Source of the DNA: Candidatus Poribacteria bacterium
Lineage (GTDB): Bacteria; Abyssobacteria; SURF-5
Assembly: GCA_016215705.1 (NCBI GenBank)
Contig: JACRIR010000145.1
Location: 1 to 20,196 of the forward strand
Direction: 5' to 3'
Length of the DNA stretch: 20,196 nt
In this document: positions 6,839-14,698 of the stretch, piece by piece
Layout: each line of letters opens with the position of its first letter
How positions within the stretch are numbered: position 1 is the first letter of the stretch
Notes under the pieces: generated by a model
What the model was told of the DNA's origin: nothing
Database searches by the model: none
The model's input: only the letters and a program-made list of their open reading frames with translations
Translations under genes and position numbers: made by a program

Positions 6839-7231
6839 ATGGTAGAACTCGGGAATGTTCTCATCCTGACGAGCGATGAAGATTTTCGGTGGCAGGCCAC
6901 CAGAGGTCCTGTCGGACGGGAATGCAGAGCAAAGGTGTTACGAGAAAGCGGCGAAGCCGTCCTGAGCGTCCTGGAGGATGACATCGACGTAGTCGTGCTT
7001 GACGCCGACGGCAAGGAGCTGAAGTCATTGATCACAACCGTCAGAATAATCGAGAAATGCAGGCCGCGGATTCCGGTGGTGCTTGTGACAAGCAATAAGT
7101 CTATTTTGAATGGGGCCGAGATATTAAAGGAGAATATCTTCTACTTTGTGATAAAGCCCGCGAACCCGGAAGAGTTGGGCGAGGTCGTTTTCAGGGCGAT
7201 CAAGAAGAAACATCATCTGGAGAAGATATAG
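6839..7231 (+). CDS. Stand-alone receiver-like (CheY-fold) protein
   Basis: The 130-residue product is first in the sigma-54 operon. It looks like a divergent receiver domain: an acidic cluster SDED (12-15) after the first strand, a candidate phospho-acceptor Asp55 in VVVLDADG, Thr84/Ser85 after the fourth strand (VLVTSN), and Lys106 in FVIKPANP, with a C-terminal helix. There is no output domain. The region after the first strand is longer and unlike classical receivers. The ATG at 6839 is preceded only by a weak GGGATGGG; upstream in-frame starts (as far as 6680) would run through the promoter and give a non-homologous N-terminus. It could be a phosphate sink, an adaptor for the neighbouring kinase, or a feedback regulator; the sequence cannot tell which. 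Confidence 0.75.
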   Translation: MVELGNVLILTSDEDFRWQATRGPVGRECRAKVLRESGEAVLSVLEDDIDVVVLDADGKELKSLITTVRIIEKCRPRIPVVLVTSNKSILNGAEILKENIFYFVIKPANPEELGEVVFRAIKKKHHLEKI

Positions 7232-7256
7232 GTCGATCGGAGGCGGCATACAGCTC

Positions 7257-7778
7257 ATGAGCATGAGGACGATTAGCCTTACGCTGGCGGTGATTATCAT
7301 TCTTGTTGTTTCAAGCGGGTGGAGCCTCTTTTGGATGCGAACGGTCAAGGTCGAACAACCGATTCAGTTTAATCACCAAAAGCATCACGTCGAACTCGAA
7401 CTGGAGTGCGGCTTCTGCCATCCGTATGTTTCGAACAACGCCGCTGCGGGGTTGCCGGGCGCCGAGCTTTGTGGGACGTGTCACGAAGTCGGCGTCGCGA
7501 ATGATAATCCTCGGTTCGCCGAGGTTACAACCGCCGTGCAGGGTTACCTCGAGCGACGCGAAGCGATTCCATGGGTGCGCATGTATCAGGCCCCGTCGCA
7601 CGTAATCTTCTCTCATGAGCGCCATCTCGAGGCGCACGTAGACTGCTCCGAATGTCACGGCGCGACTGGTGTTGGCACGATTCCCCTGGCGGAGCCTCGC
7701 AGGATCACCATGAAAAGCTGTGTGGAATGCCATGAAAAGCGACGCGCGTCGCTCGACTGTCTCGCGTGTCACAAATAA
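7257..7778 (+). CDS. Membrane-anchored pentahaem cytochrome c, QrcA/ActA-like
   Basis: The 173-residue product has one N-terminal membrane helix (about 5-27, uncleaved anchor) and five CxxCH haem c motifs: CGFCH 51-55, CGTCH 72-76, CSECH 130-134, CVECH 155-159 and CLACH 168-172. Extra His residues (FNHQKHH, FSHERHLEAH) suit bis-His ligation as in cytochrome c3/c7. Position directly before the Mo-family, FeS and NrfD genes matches QrcA (six haems in Desulfovibrio) and ActA of Alternative Complex III (five haems). It should pass electrons between the complex and periplasmic cytochromes. GGAGG lies 13 bp before the ATG, a longer gap than usual; no better start exists in frame. Confidence 0.9.
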   Translation: MSMRTISLTLAVIIILVVSSGWSLFWMRTVKVEQPIQFNHQKHHVELELECGFCHPYVSNNAAAGLPGAELCGTCHEVGVANDNPRFAEVTTAVQGYLERREAIPWVRMYQAPSHVIFSHERHLEAHVDCSECHGATGVGTIPLAEPRRITMKSCVECHEKRRASLDCLACHK

Positions 7779-7806
7779 GTCCGCGCAGGGAGTCGGGAGT
7801 CACATT

Positions 7807-10224
7807 ATGAGATTGACACGAAGATATTTTCTGAAGATGGCTGGCGCCGGCGCGGCTGCGGCAGGCGCGTGGCGCCTCAAAAGCAGGCCTGTGACCACGG
7901 CGGCCGATTCCTCACAGCCGCCGTCGGAACCGGGCCAGGAGCGCTGGGTCAAAAGCGCCTGCCTTCAATGTCCGGCAACCTGCGGGCTCAACGTGCGGGT
8001 GGTGGATGGCCACCCGGTGAAGATTGAGGGCAATCCCGAGCATCCTATCAACCGGGGCGGTCTGTGCCCCAAGGGGCAGGCAGGCCTGCAGGTGCTCTAC
8101 GACCCGGACAGGATCAGGTCGCCGCTCAAATGCAACGGTGAACGCGGCTCCGGCAATTTCAAGGAAATTACATGGCAGGAAGCGATAACCGAAGTCGCAG
8201 GCAGATTGAGCAGCCTGCGCGAGACAGGCCAGTCGCATACCGTGGGAATCCTTACCGGCAGATGCAGAGGAACGATGGGGCTTCTTATCGACAGGTTCCT
8301 CGAAGCGTATGGGTCGCCGAACAATTTCGCGCACGGCGCCGCAGGCACTGAGCCCATCCTTATCGGTAATTTTCTCACCAATGGCGTAAAAGACTATTTT
8401 GCCTATGACTGGGCGGGCACGGACTACCTCTTATGCTTCGGCGCCAGCTTCCTTGAAGCATGGAGAACAGGTGTCCACTTGCAGAGGGCATACGGATTAA
8501 TGCGCCGAGGCCGGCCGGGCGAACGGACGAAAATCGTGGTCATCGACCCGCGTTTCTCCGTTACGGCGGCCAAAGCCGACGAATGGGTGCCCATCAATCC
8601 CGGCACAGATTCAGCGCTCGCGCTCGCCGTTGCTCACGTGTTCGTCAAGGAATCTCTATACGACTCCGACTATGTGGGAAGGCACGGGTTTGGTTTCGAG
8701 GACTGGACGCACCCGGACGGCACGAAGCACATGGGTTTCCGCACCCTCGTCTTGAACCAGTACTCGCCTGAAACCGTTTCTCCATTGGTTGGCGTTTCAG
8801 CCGACACGATCTACCGCCTCGCGGAGGAGTTCGCGGCGAACAAACCGGCGCTCGCGATGGCGGGTAGGGGTGCCTGTGGCCATTCCAGCGGAGCTTATAC
8901 GCAAATGGCCGTCAACTGCCTCAACGCTCTTCTGGGGAGTTTTGAGATTCCGGGCGGCGCTCTGGCCCAGCGAGAGCCGCCATGGGACCCCCTGCCGAAG
9001 ATCACGCCGGACGCGCTGGCCCGTTCCGGCCGAGCGCAGAGGCGGTTGGATTCATCGGAGCAGGATTCGCGTCCCTTTATCGAAAACCGGTTCGACATTC
9101 TTGTCGATAATATCGCCGCCAGAAGGCCGTATCCGCTCAATACCCTCTTTCTCTACTACTCGAATCCCTTGTACAGTTTTGCGGAACCTCGCAGGATGCT
9201 TGCCGCTGTAAGAACGATCCCGTTCGTAGTCAGCTTTTCTCCGTTCATGGACGAAAGCTGCAAGTATGCCGACTTGATTCTGCCCGACCACACCTATCTT
9301 GAGCGATGGCAAGACGCCCCGGTTGAGCCGAGCGTCGGATTCGCGGCAGTAGGATTGCGGCAGCCGGTGACGCCGCCTCTCTACAACACTATGAACGCGG
9401 GCGATTGCATTATCCGGATCGCGAGGGAACTCGGCGGACCGACCGGCGCTGCGTTCCCGTGGCCGGATTACGAGGAACTGCTCAAGGAACGCTTCCGGTC
9501 CATTTACAGGAACACGATCCCTCGTGACAAGACGTTCGAGGAGTTCTGGGAACATGTTTGCGCGAATGGCGGCTGGTGGGAACAGCAGTATATTCACGGC
9601 AACTGGGAAAACATATTCAAAACTTCCGGCAACCGCTTCGCGTTCTTCTCTCACGAACTGCAGAGAAGATTTGAGGAGTCGTCAGCGGCGCGCGCCAAGC
9701 GGGAGGGCATTACGCGGGGGGCGGCCCACGAGAAGAATCTGCAGGACTTCGGCATCCAAGCGCGAGGCGACGTAGTCTATCTTCCTCACTACGAACCAGC
9801 CCGATTCATCGGCGCCGAACGCGACTTCCCGCTCCGGCTGAACTTATTCAAGACGATGACCCAGGCTGAGGGCCGCGGCGCCAACGAGCCGTACTTGCAA
9901 GAAATCTTCGGACTGCATCTGCTCGAATCGTGGAATTCATGGGTCGAGCTTTCGCGCGAGGACGCCCACGAATTCGGAATCAGCGACGGCGATGACGTAT
10001 GGGTGGAATCCGCGATAGCGCGCATCCGGGCAAAAGCGAGAATCTATGCCGGAGCGAAGCCGGGGGTGCTCAACATGCCCTATGGACAAGGGCATACCTC
10101 CTATGGCCGGTGGGCGGAAAACCGGGGCAGCAATCCGAACGAAATCGTGCCAGCCGCATGTGATCAATTGGGCGGCTCGGTCGCCGGGCAAGCGGTCAGG
10201 GTGAGGATTTACAGACCAAGTTGA
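7807..10224 (+). CDS. Tat-exported molybdopterin oxidoreductase-family subunit, QrcB-like
   Basis: The 805-residue product has a twin-arginine signal (TRRYFLK, residues 4-10, then an Ala/Gly-rich stretch), so the folded protein is exported. An N-terminal [4Fe-4S] site follows: Cys52, Cys55, Cys59, Cys87. The molybdopterin oxidoreductase core comes next, and a C-terminal dinucleotide-binding domain (about 675-800, with NMPYGQGH). At the place where this family normally has a Cys, SeCys or Ser ligand to Mo or W, the sequence reads FAHGAAGTEP, with none. QrcB and ActB likewise belong to the family but lack the metal cofactor. This makes a structural or electron-relay role more likely than an oxyanion reductase, though an unrecognised substrate is possible. 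The start is ATG 7807 after GGGAGT. Confidence 0.9.
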   Translation: MRLTRRYFLKMAGAGAAAAGAWRLKSRPVTTAADSSQPPSEPGQERWVKSACLQCPATCGLNVRVVDGHPVKIEGNPEHPINRGGLCPKGQAGLQVLYDPDRIRSPLKCNGERGSGNFKEITWQEAITEVAGRLSSLRETGQSHTVGILTGRCRGTMGLLIDRFLEAYGSPNNFAHGAAGTEPILIGNFLTNGVKDYFAYDWAGTDYLLCFGASFLEAWRTGVHLQRAYGLMRRGRPGERTKIVVIDPRFSVTAAKADEWVPINPGTDSALALAVAHVFVKESLYDSDYVGRHGFGFEDWTHPDGTKHMGFRTLVLNQYSPETVSPLVGVSADTIYRLAEEFAANKPALAMAGRGACGHSSGAYTQMAVNCLNALLGSFEIPGGALAQREPPWDPLPKITPDALARSGRAQRRLDSSEQDSRPFIENRFDILVDNIAARRPYPLNTLFLYYSNPLYSFAEPRRMLAAVRTIPFVVSFSPFMDESCKYADLILPDHTYLERWQDAPVEPSVGFAAVGLRQPVTPPLYNTMNAGDCIIRIARELGGPTGAAFPWPDYEELLKERFRSIYRNTIPRDKTFEEFWEHVCANGGWWEQQYIHGNWENIFKTSGNRFAFFSHELQRRFEESSAARAKREGITRGAAHEKNLQDFGIQARGDVVYLPHYEPARFIGAERDFPLRLNLFKTMTQAEGRGANEPYLQEIFGLHLLESWNSWVELSREDAHEFGISDGDDVWVESAIARIRAKARIYAGAKPGVLNMPYGQGHTSYGRWAENRGSNPNEIVPAACDQLGGSVAGQAVRVRIYRPS

Positions 10225-10234
10225 GGAGTCACAC

Positions 10235-10936
10235 ATGGCCCGTTGGGGAATGGTAATCGACCTTGATAAATGTACTGCGTGTCAGGCATGCGTTGTGGCG
10301 TGCCGGCAGGAAAACAATGTGCCGTTCGCAGGCGAAGAACAGGCGGCCATGGGCCGCGCCATTTTCTGGATGCAGCTCATCCCGATTCTCGAGGGCGAAT
10401 ACCCGAAACTAAAAGCACGCTATCTCCCGCGGCCGTGCTTCCACTGCGATAATCCGCCGTGCGTAAGAGTGTGCCCCGTCGGCGCTACATACAAGAACCC
10501 TGAGGGTCTCGTCGGACAGATTTACGCGCGCTGCATTGGCTGCAGGTACTGCACAGCCGCCTGCCCTTACACCGCGCGATACTTCAATTGGCGCGCTCCA
10601 CACTGGCCCGCCGAGGCGGCCGACAAGATGAACCCCGATGTGTATGTGCGGACAAAGGGCGTAGTGGAGAAATGTTCATTCTGCGTGCACCGCATCCGCA
10701 AGGCAAAAGAAAAAGCGCGCGCCGAGAACCGGCAGATCAGGGACGGTGAGGTCAAGCCGGCGTGCGCCGAAACCTGCCCGAGCAATGCGATCTTCTTCGG
10801 CGACCTTGACGATCCTCGCAGCCTGGTCTCTATCCTGGCACGCAGCCGCCGGGCTTTCAGACTCGAGGAGCACCTGGGCACTGAACCAAAAGTCATCTAT
10901 CTGCGAGAAGGAGAATGGGATGAAAGGCAGGTCTGA
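10235..10936 (+). CDS. Four-cluster ferredoxin-type subunit, QrcC/NrfC/PsrB-like
   Basis: The 233-residue product has 16 cysteines in four groups able to bind four [4Fe-4S] clusters: 13/16/19/23, 68/71/76/80, 100/103/106/110, and 147/150 with 177/181. This is the layout of the DmsB/NrfC/PsrB/QrcC family. It has no signal peptide, so it is expected to ride through Tat with the preceding subunit. It links the Mo-family subunit to the NrfD-type membrane subunit. It starts 10 bp after the previous stop with GAGGAG 6 bp upstream, and its 3' end overlaps the next gene by 17 bp. All expected Cys residues are present. Confidence 0.95.
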   Translation: MARWGMVIDLDKCTACQACVVACRQENNVPFAGEEQAAMGRAIFWMQLIPILEGEYPKLKARYLPRPCFHCDNPPCVRVCPVGATYKNPEGLVGQIYARCIGCRYCTAACPYTARYFNWRAPHWPAEAADKMNPDVYVRTKGVVEKCSFCVHRIRKAKEKARAENRQIRDGEVKPACAETCPSNAIFFGDLDDPRSLVSILARSRRAFRLEEHLGTEPKVIYLREGEWDERQV

Positions 10937-12269
10937 TTTTACGGTCGACGATGAAATCGCCATTTTGAGTCCTGTTCTCAGGACGGGCAAGGGATTCTAC
11001 GTGGCGACGCTGCTCCTGCTTTCCATTATGGGTTGGGCTTTCTTTGCCTGGCTCAACCAGATCACTTTCGGTTTGGGCGTAACGGGTATGAACCGGCCCG
11101 TGTACTGGGGAATCTACATTACTAATTTCGTCTTCTTCGTGGGCATCAGCCACGCAGGCACGCTCATATCGGCGATCCTGCGTGTGACGGGCGCCGAGTG
11201 GCGAAGGCCTATAACGCGCGCTGCAGAAGCGATCACCGTTTTCGCACTGATGGTCGGACCCATCAATGTCTTCTTCGATCTTGGCCGGCCTGATCGCGTT
11301 CTCAACATGTTTCTGAACGGGCGGCTGCAATCCCCGCTCATCTGGGACTTCGTGTGTATCGGAACTTATTTGGCCTGCAGCCTGACCTATCTCTACCTGC
11401 CGCTCATCCCTGACATCGCCCTTTTGCGCGACCGCTCGAGCAAGCGAGGCTGGCTGTACCGGACGCTTGCGCTCGGCTGGACAGGATCGCCCGGACAGAA
11501 GCATCGCCTCGAACGGTTAATCTCGGTGATGGCAATTATCATCATCCCCATCGCCATCTCGGTACACACCGTGGTCTCATGGGTTTTCGCGATGACCGTT
11601 CAACCCATGTGGCATAGCACCATCTTCGGACCCTATTTTGTCGTCGGCGCAATTTTCTCCGGGATTGCATCCCTGATCATAGCGATGGCTGTGCTGCGCA
11701 GGGTGTTCCATATGGAGAGGTACCTGCAGCCCGTCCATTTCAACAACCTGGGGCTGCTGTTGCTGACCATGTCGCTGTTGTGGTTCTATTTCACATTTGC
11801 GGAGTTCTTGACGACTTTCTACGGCGCCGAGCCTGCCCATCTCGAAGTCTTTTACTCAAAGCTGCGAGGCGAATTTGCGCCGTTGTTCTGGACAATGTTC
11901 ACGTGCTGCTTCGCGCTGCCGTTCGGCATCCTCGTGTTCAAGCGGACCCGCACAATCACCGGGACGGTTGTGGCTTCGATTTTCGTAAACATCGGAATGT
12001 GGCTCGAGCGATATACTATAGTGGTTCCCTCGCTCAGCCGGCCGAGATTGCCATACCCGTTCGGGAAATACTTTCCCACATGGGTCGAACTCTCCATCAC
12101 ACTCGGATGCTTCGCCGCGCTTGTATTCTTCTATGTCGTCTTCTCAAAATTGTTCCCGATAATTTCGGTATGGGAACTGAAGGAAGGGGCTCGCGCGCCG
12201 GGAACCGGCGAGAAGCCCGCCGAGGAGCCGGCAGAGCCCGTGTACGGGATAAGGGTCAACCGCTCGTGA
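10920..12269 (+). CDS. NrfD/PsrC-family quinone-interacting membrane subunit, QrcD/ActC-like
   Basis: The 449-residue polytopic protein has about ten hydrophobic segments, longer than eight-helix NrfD and like QrcD or ActC/ActF. Family motifs include MNRPVYWGIYITNF with GISHAGTLISA, a RPDRV loop, and SVHTVVSWVFA. The conserved polar residues in these helices are those proposed to form the quinol site and a proton path in the family. It anchors the complex and exchanges electrons with menaquinone or ubiquinone. The ATG at 10920 has AAGGAG 6 bp upstream and overlaps the FeS gene by 17 bp, showing translational coupling. The acidic/Pro-rich C-terminal tail (about 420-445) should be cytoplasmic. 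Confidence 0.94.
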   Translation: MKGRSDFTVDDEIAILSPVLRTGKGFYVATLLLLSIMGWAFFAWLNQITFGLGVTGMNRPVYWGIYITNFVFFVGISHAGTLISAILRVTGAEWRRPITRAAEAITVFALMVGPINVFFDLGRPDRVLNMFLNGRLQSPLIWDFVCIGTYLACSLTYLYLPLIPDIALLRDRSSKRGWLYRTLALGWTGSPGQKHRLERLISVMAIIIIPIAISVHTVVSWVFAMTVQPMWHSTIFGPYFVVGAIFSGIASLIIAMAVLRRVFHMERYLQPVHFNNLGLLLLTMSLLWFYFTFAEFLTTFYGAEPAHLEVFYSKLRGEFAPLFWTMFTCCFALPFGILVFKRTRTITGTVVASIFVNIGMWLERYTIVVPSLSRPRLPYPFGKYFPTWVELSITLGCFAALVFFYVVFSKLFPIISVWELKEGARAPGTGEKPAEEPAEPVYGIRVNRS

Positions 12270-12281
12270 GGTGGTCTTGTG

Positions 12282-13376
12282 ATGTTCTTCGACCCACAGT
12301 TCAAGGTTGCGCGCTCACGGAGCCGTATCTACCTTCTTCTCTCTGCGTTTTTCTGCCACCCGACGGAACACCCCCACGTCGAATTGGCGCTCAGCGTACT
12401 CGCAAGCTCATTCAACGGGTTGCCTGAGCGCTTCTTCAGCCGGCGGGCATCGCGCGCTGACTTCGATCGGTTCACTTCCGAGATTTCCCGGATTCGAAAA
12501 GAAGAATCCATCGAGTCGCTCTCGGCCCAATACCATCAGCTTTTGTCGCGAAACGGGCTGGCCCCCCCATATGAATCCTGTTATCGCGATTCGAATTCGG
12601 CGGACCGCAACATATCGTTGATCCAGCAGGTATATGCGCGATCAAAGTTCAGCGTCATGACATGCCCGGATGAGTCGCCCGACAATATCGTGACGCAGTT
12701 GGATTTCCTGCATTGCCTGAGTGAGGTGGAATCGGACTGTGTCATGGAGGAGAAGCCCGATGCGGCCGCTGAGAGCCGCAGACGCCAGGCTTCGTTTCTA
12801 TGGCAACACGTGAGAACATGGCTCCCCGTTTTCTGCGAGGCGGTTTCGGAGACGCCCACGTCGGATTTCTATCGACTGCTTTCGATAACGGCCGATTCGT
12901 TCACCAGACTTGATGCGGGATATCTGCTCACAATGACCAAAGCCGATCCCGGGTGCGAAGCAAGTTCCCGGGAAAACGGAAGGCTGGTCTCCCTCACCGT
13001 GGATACAGCGGCGTGCTCGCTCTGTGGCGCCTGCTGCGAGGTCTGCAAGAACGAAGCGCTGGTCATCGAACCGGGAGAGACGTTGCGTCTGCGCTATTTC
13101 AAACACCGATGCAATTTTTGCGGGGACTGCGGACAACTGTGTCCGGAAAATGCGATCAGCCTCGCCTCCGCCTGCGATCCCGCCTGCATGGCGGACAGCG
13201 TCCTCATCAGCAGAGAAATAGGTCTATGCCCGCGCTGCAGGAAGCCCAATGCTTTGGCCCCGGTCACAGGGAAAGTCATTGAACGACTTGGGACCGAAGT
13301 GCCCCAAAGCCTCGGCCAAAGATTGCTGCTTTGTCCCAGGTGCCGCGCCGTGGAATTTGGAAGAGCCGCGAAATAA
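12282..13376 (+). CDS. TorD-type chaperone fused to a ferredoxin and Cys-rich tail
   Basis: The 364-residue product has three parts. Residues 1-220 are a helical TorD/DmsD-like domain with the family's recognisable stretches SAQYHQLLSRNGLAPPYES and DNIVTQLDFLHCLSEVE. Residues 238-295 are a two-cluster ferredoxin (Cys245/248/251/255 and Cys277/280/283/287). Residues 310-360 hold two CPRC motifs (316-319, 351-354), like a zinc ribbon or rubredoxin knuckle. TorD proteins bind the Tat signal of a molybdoenzyme and check cofactor loading before export; the partner here should be the subunit at 7807. The ATG at 12282 is 7 bp after GAGGTGG, better placed than the GTG at 12279. The fused clusters suggest redox or Fe-S-linked proofreading (inference). 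Confidence 0.85.
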   Translation: MFFDPQFKVARSRSRIYLLLSAFFCHPTEHPHVELALSVLASSFNGLPERFFSRRASRADFDRFTSEISRIRKEESIESLSAQYHQLLSRNGLAPPYESCYRDSNSADRNISLIQQVYARSKFSVMTCPDESPDNIVTQLDFLHCLSEVESDCVMEEKPDAAAESRRRQASFLWQHVRTWLPVFCEAVSETPTSDFYRLLSITADSFTRLDAGYLLTMTKADPGCEASSRENGRLVSLTVDTAACSLCGACCEVCKNEALVIEPGETLRLRYFKHRCNFCGDCGQLCPENAISLASACDPACMADSVLISREIGLCPRCRKPNALAPVTGKVIERLGTEVPQSLGQRLLLCPRCRAVEFGRAAK

Positions 13377-13387
13377 TCCGCAATCAG

Positions 13388-13406
13388 CCGGCGGCGCGTA
13401 CGCCGG
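13388..13406 (+). other. GC-rich hairpin between the chaperone and cytochrome genes
   Basis: CCGGCG, a 7-nt loop, and CGCCGG form a 6-bp stem 11 bp after the chaperone stop. No T run follows, so it is more likely an mRNA stability or processing element in the 128-bp gap than a terminator. Confidence 0.35.
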
Positions 13407-13504
13407 TGAGTCTCGCGAGAGATTGGCTGGTTGCGACTCCGCCGAGGAGAAAGAGTTGGAGGAGGACGAAAACATCCCGACAGCAAGCTAGGAGGGAATT
13501 AGCC

Positions 13505-14653
13505 ATGAAAAGTATTGCTTTGCTGGGGGTGATTTGTGCATCTTTCGCCTGCGCCGATCCTGCGTTCACCCAGGATAGCGGTGTCACGAAAAACCTCTTC
13601 GCCAGCAGCGGTGTATGCAAGGAGTGCCATGCCGACATTCACAGTTTCTGGAAGAATTCGATGCACGCTTTTTCTTATTCCGATCCGATATTCAAAACGG
13701 CATACGAAAAAGCGATGAAGATTTCGCAGGAAGCGAAGGCATTGTGCTTGCAGTGCCACGCTCCCGCGACCCAACTTAACCGTGACTACGAGATGCAATA
13801 TGAAGTCACGCGCGAAGGAGTGACCTGTGACTTCTGTCATGTGGTCATCGCAGTCACGCGCGCGAGCGAAAACTTTGCTTACAAATTCAACCTCGACCGC
13901 ACTCGAGTCGGGCCGCTAAGAAACGCCGATTCCCCGATCCACGCCTCCGCATACTCTGAACTCCATACGAAGTCTGAAATCTGCGCCGGCTGTCATGAAT
14001 ACACAAACCCGGCCGGCGTGAGGCTTCTCGAGACGTACAGCGAATGGAAACAAAGCCCCTATGCGGCTGAGGGCGTCCAATGCCAGGGCTGCCACATGCC
14101 GATCGGCGAGGGATACGTCGTTCGCCCGGGCGTAAGACAATCGCCCAAGGGCATCAATCTCCACAATTTGCAGGGCGGCCATTCCATCGACAAAGTGAAA
14201 ATGGCGGCAAAGGTTCGGATTTCCGATATCCAGAAATTTCATGAAGGCGCACGGATAACGGTTGAAGTGACGAACACGGGTTCCGGACATCGCATCCCGA
14301 CCGGCACTCCGAGTCGCGAGCTCCTGCTCGAAATCAGTTTGCTCAGCGTTTCGGCGAATCAGCTCATCCAGAAGAAGGAACTTGTATTCGATAAAACACT
14401 GACAGATAAACACGGCCGTATTCTGGATGGCGACGCCGAGATTATGCTGAGTGCGGGCAGAATTCTGAGTGACACCCGCATCTGGCCCCGCGAGACGCGC
14501 ACAAGCCAGTTTACCTTTGTCGGATTGCCCTCCAATCTGTACAGGATTCGGGCAAAGCTGTACTATAATTACATTGCTGAGACCTCACCCGGGCAGGTTC
14601 AGCAAATGCTCGTCGAGATGGTGTCCGACGAGAAGCCGATCTCCATAGAATAG
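13505..14653 (+). CDS. Secreted pentahaem cytochrome c, c554-like
   Basis: The 382-residue product has a Sec signal (about 1-22, ending near AFTQ) and five CxxCH motifs: CKECH 38-42, CLQCH 81-85, CDFCH 108-112, CAGCH 160-164 and CQGCH 193-197. The SFWKNSMH and ECHADIH context is that of the cytochrome c554/multihaem family. A beta-rich C-terminal domain (about 230-380) contains SGHRIPTGTPSRELLL, a motif that recurs in such proteins. The product is periplasmic or surface-facing. It ends the operon and has a strong AGGAGG 9 bp before the ATG, after a 128-bp gap. It probably is the soluble partner of the membrane complex or a reductase for an unknown small molecule; the substrate is not evident. 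The gene is convergent with the next one, 45 bp away. Confidence 0.9.
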   Translation: MKSIALLGVICASFACADPAFTQDSGVTKNLFASSGVCKECHADIHSFWKNSMHAFSYSDPIFKTAYEKAMKISQEAKALCLQCHAPATQLNRDYEMQYEVTREGVTCDFCHVVIAVTRASENFAYKFNLDRTRVGPLRNADSPIHASAYSELHTKSEICAGCHEYTNPAGVRLLETYSEWKQSPYAAEGVQCQGCHMPIGEGYVVRPGVRQSPKGINLHNLQGGHSIDKVKMAAKVRISDIQKFHEGARITVEVTNTGSGHRIPTGTPSRELLLEISLLSVSANQLIQKKELVFDKTLTDKHGRILDGDAEIMLSAGRILSDTRIWPRETRTSQFTFVGLPSNLYRIRAKLYYNYIAETSPGQVQQMLVEMVSDEKPISIE

Positions 14654-14698
14654 CTTCGAGCGGTGCGATGGCAGATGGATGTCTTCAGGGTGCCTGTT

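Noticed and set aside
7807-10224. Formate dehydrogenase, nitrate reductase or polysulfide reductase catalytic subunit
   Set aside because: The expected Cys/SeCys/Ser/Asp metal ligand is not seen, and there is no in-frame UGA; the neighbours fit Qrc/Alternative Complex III better.
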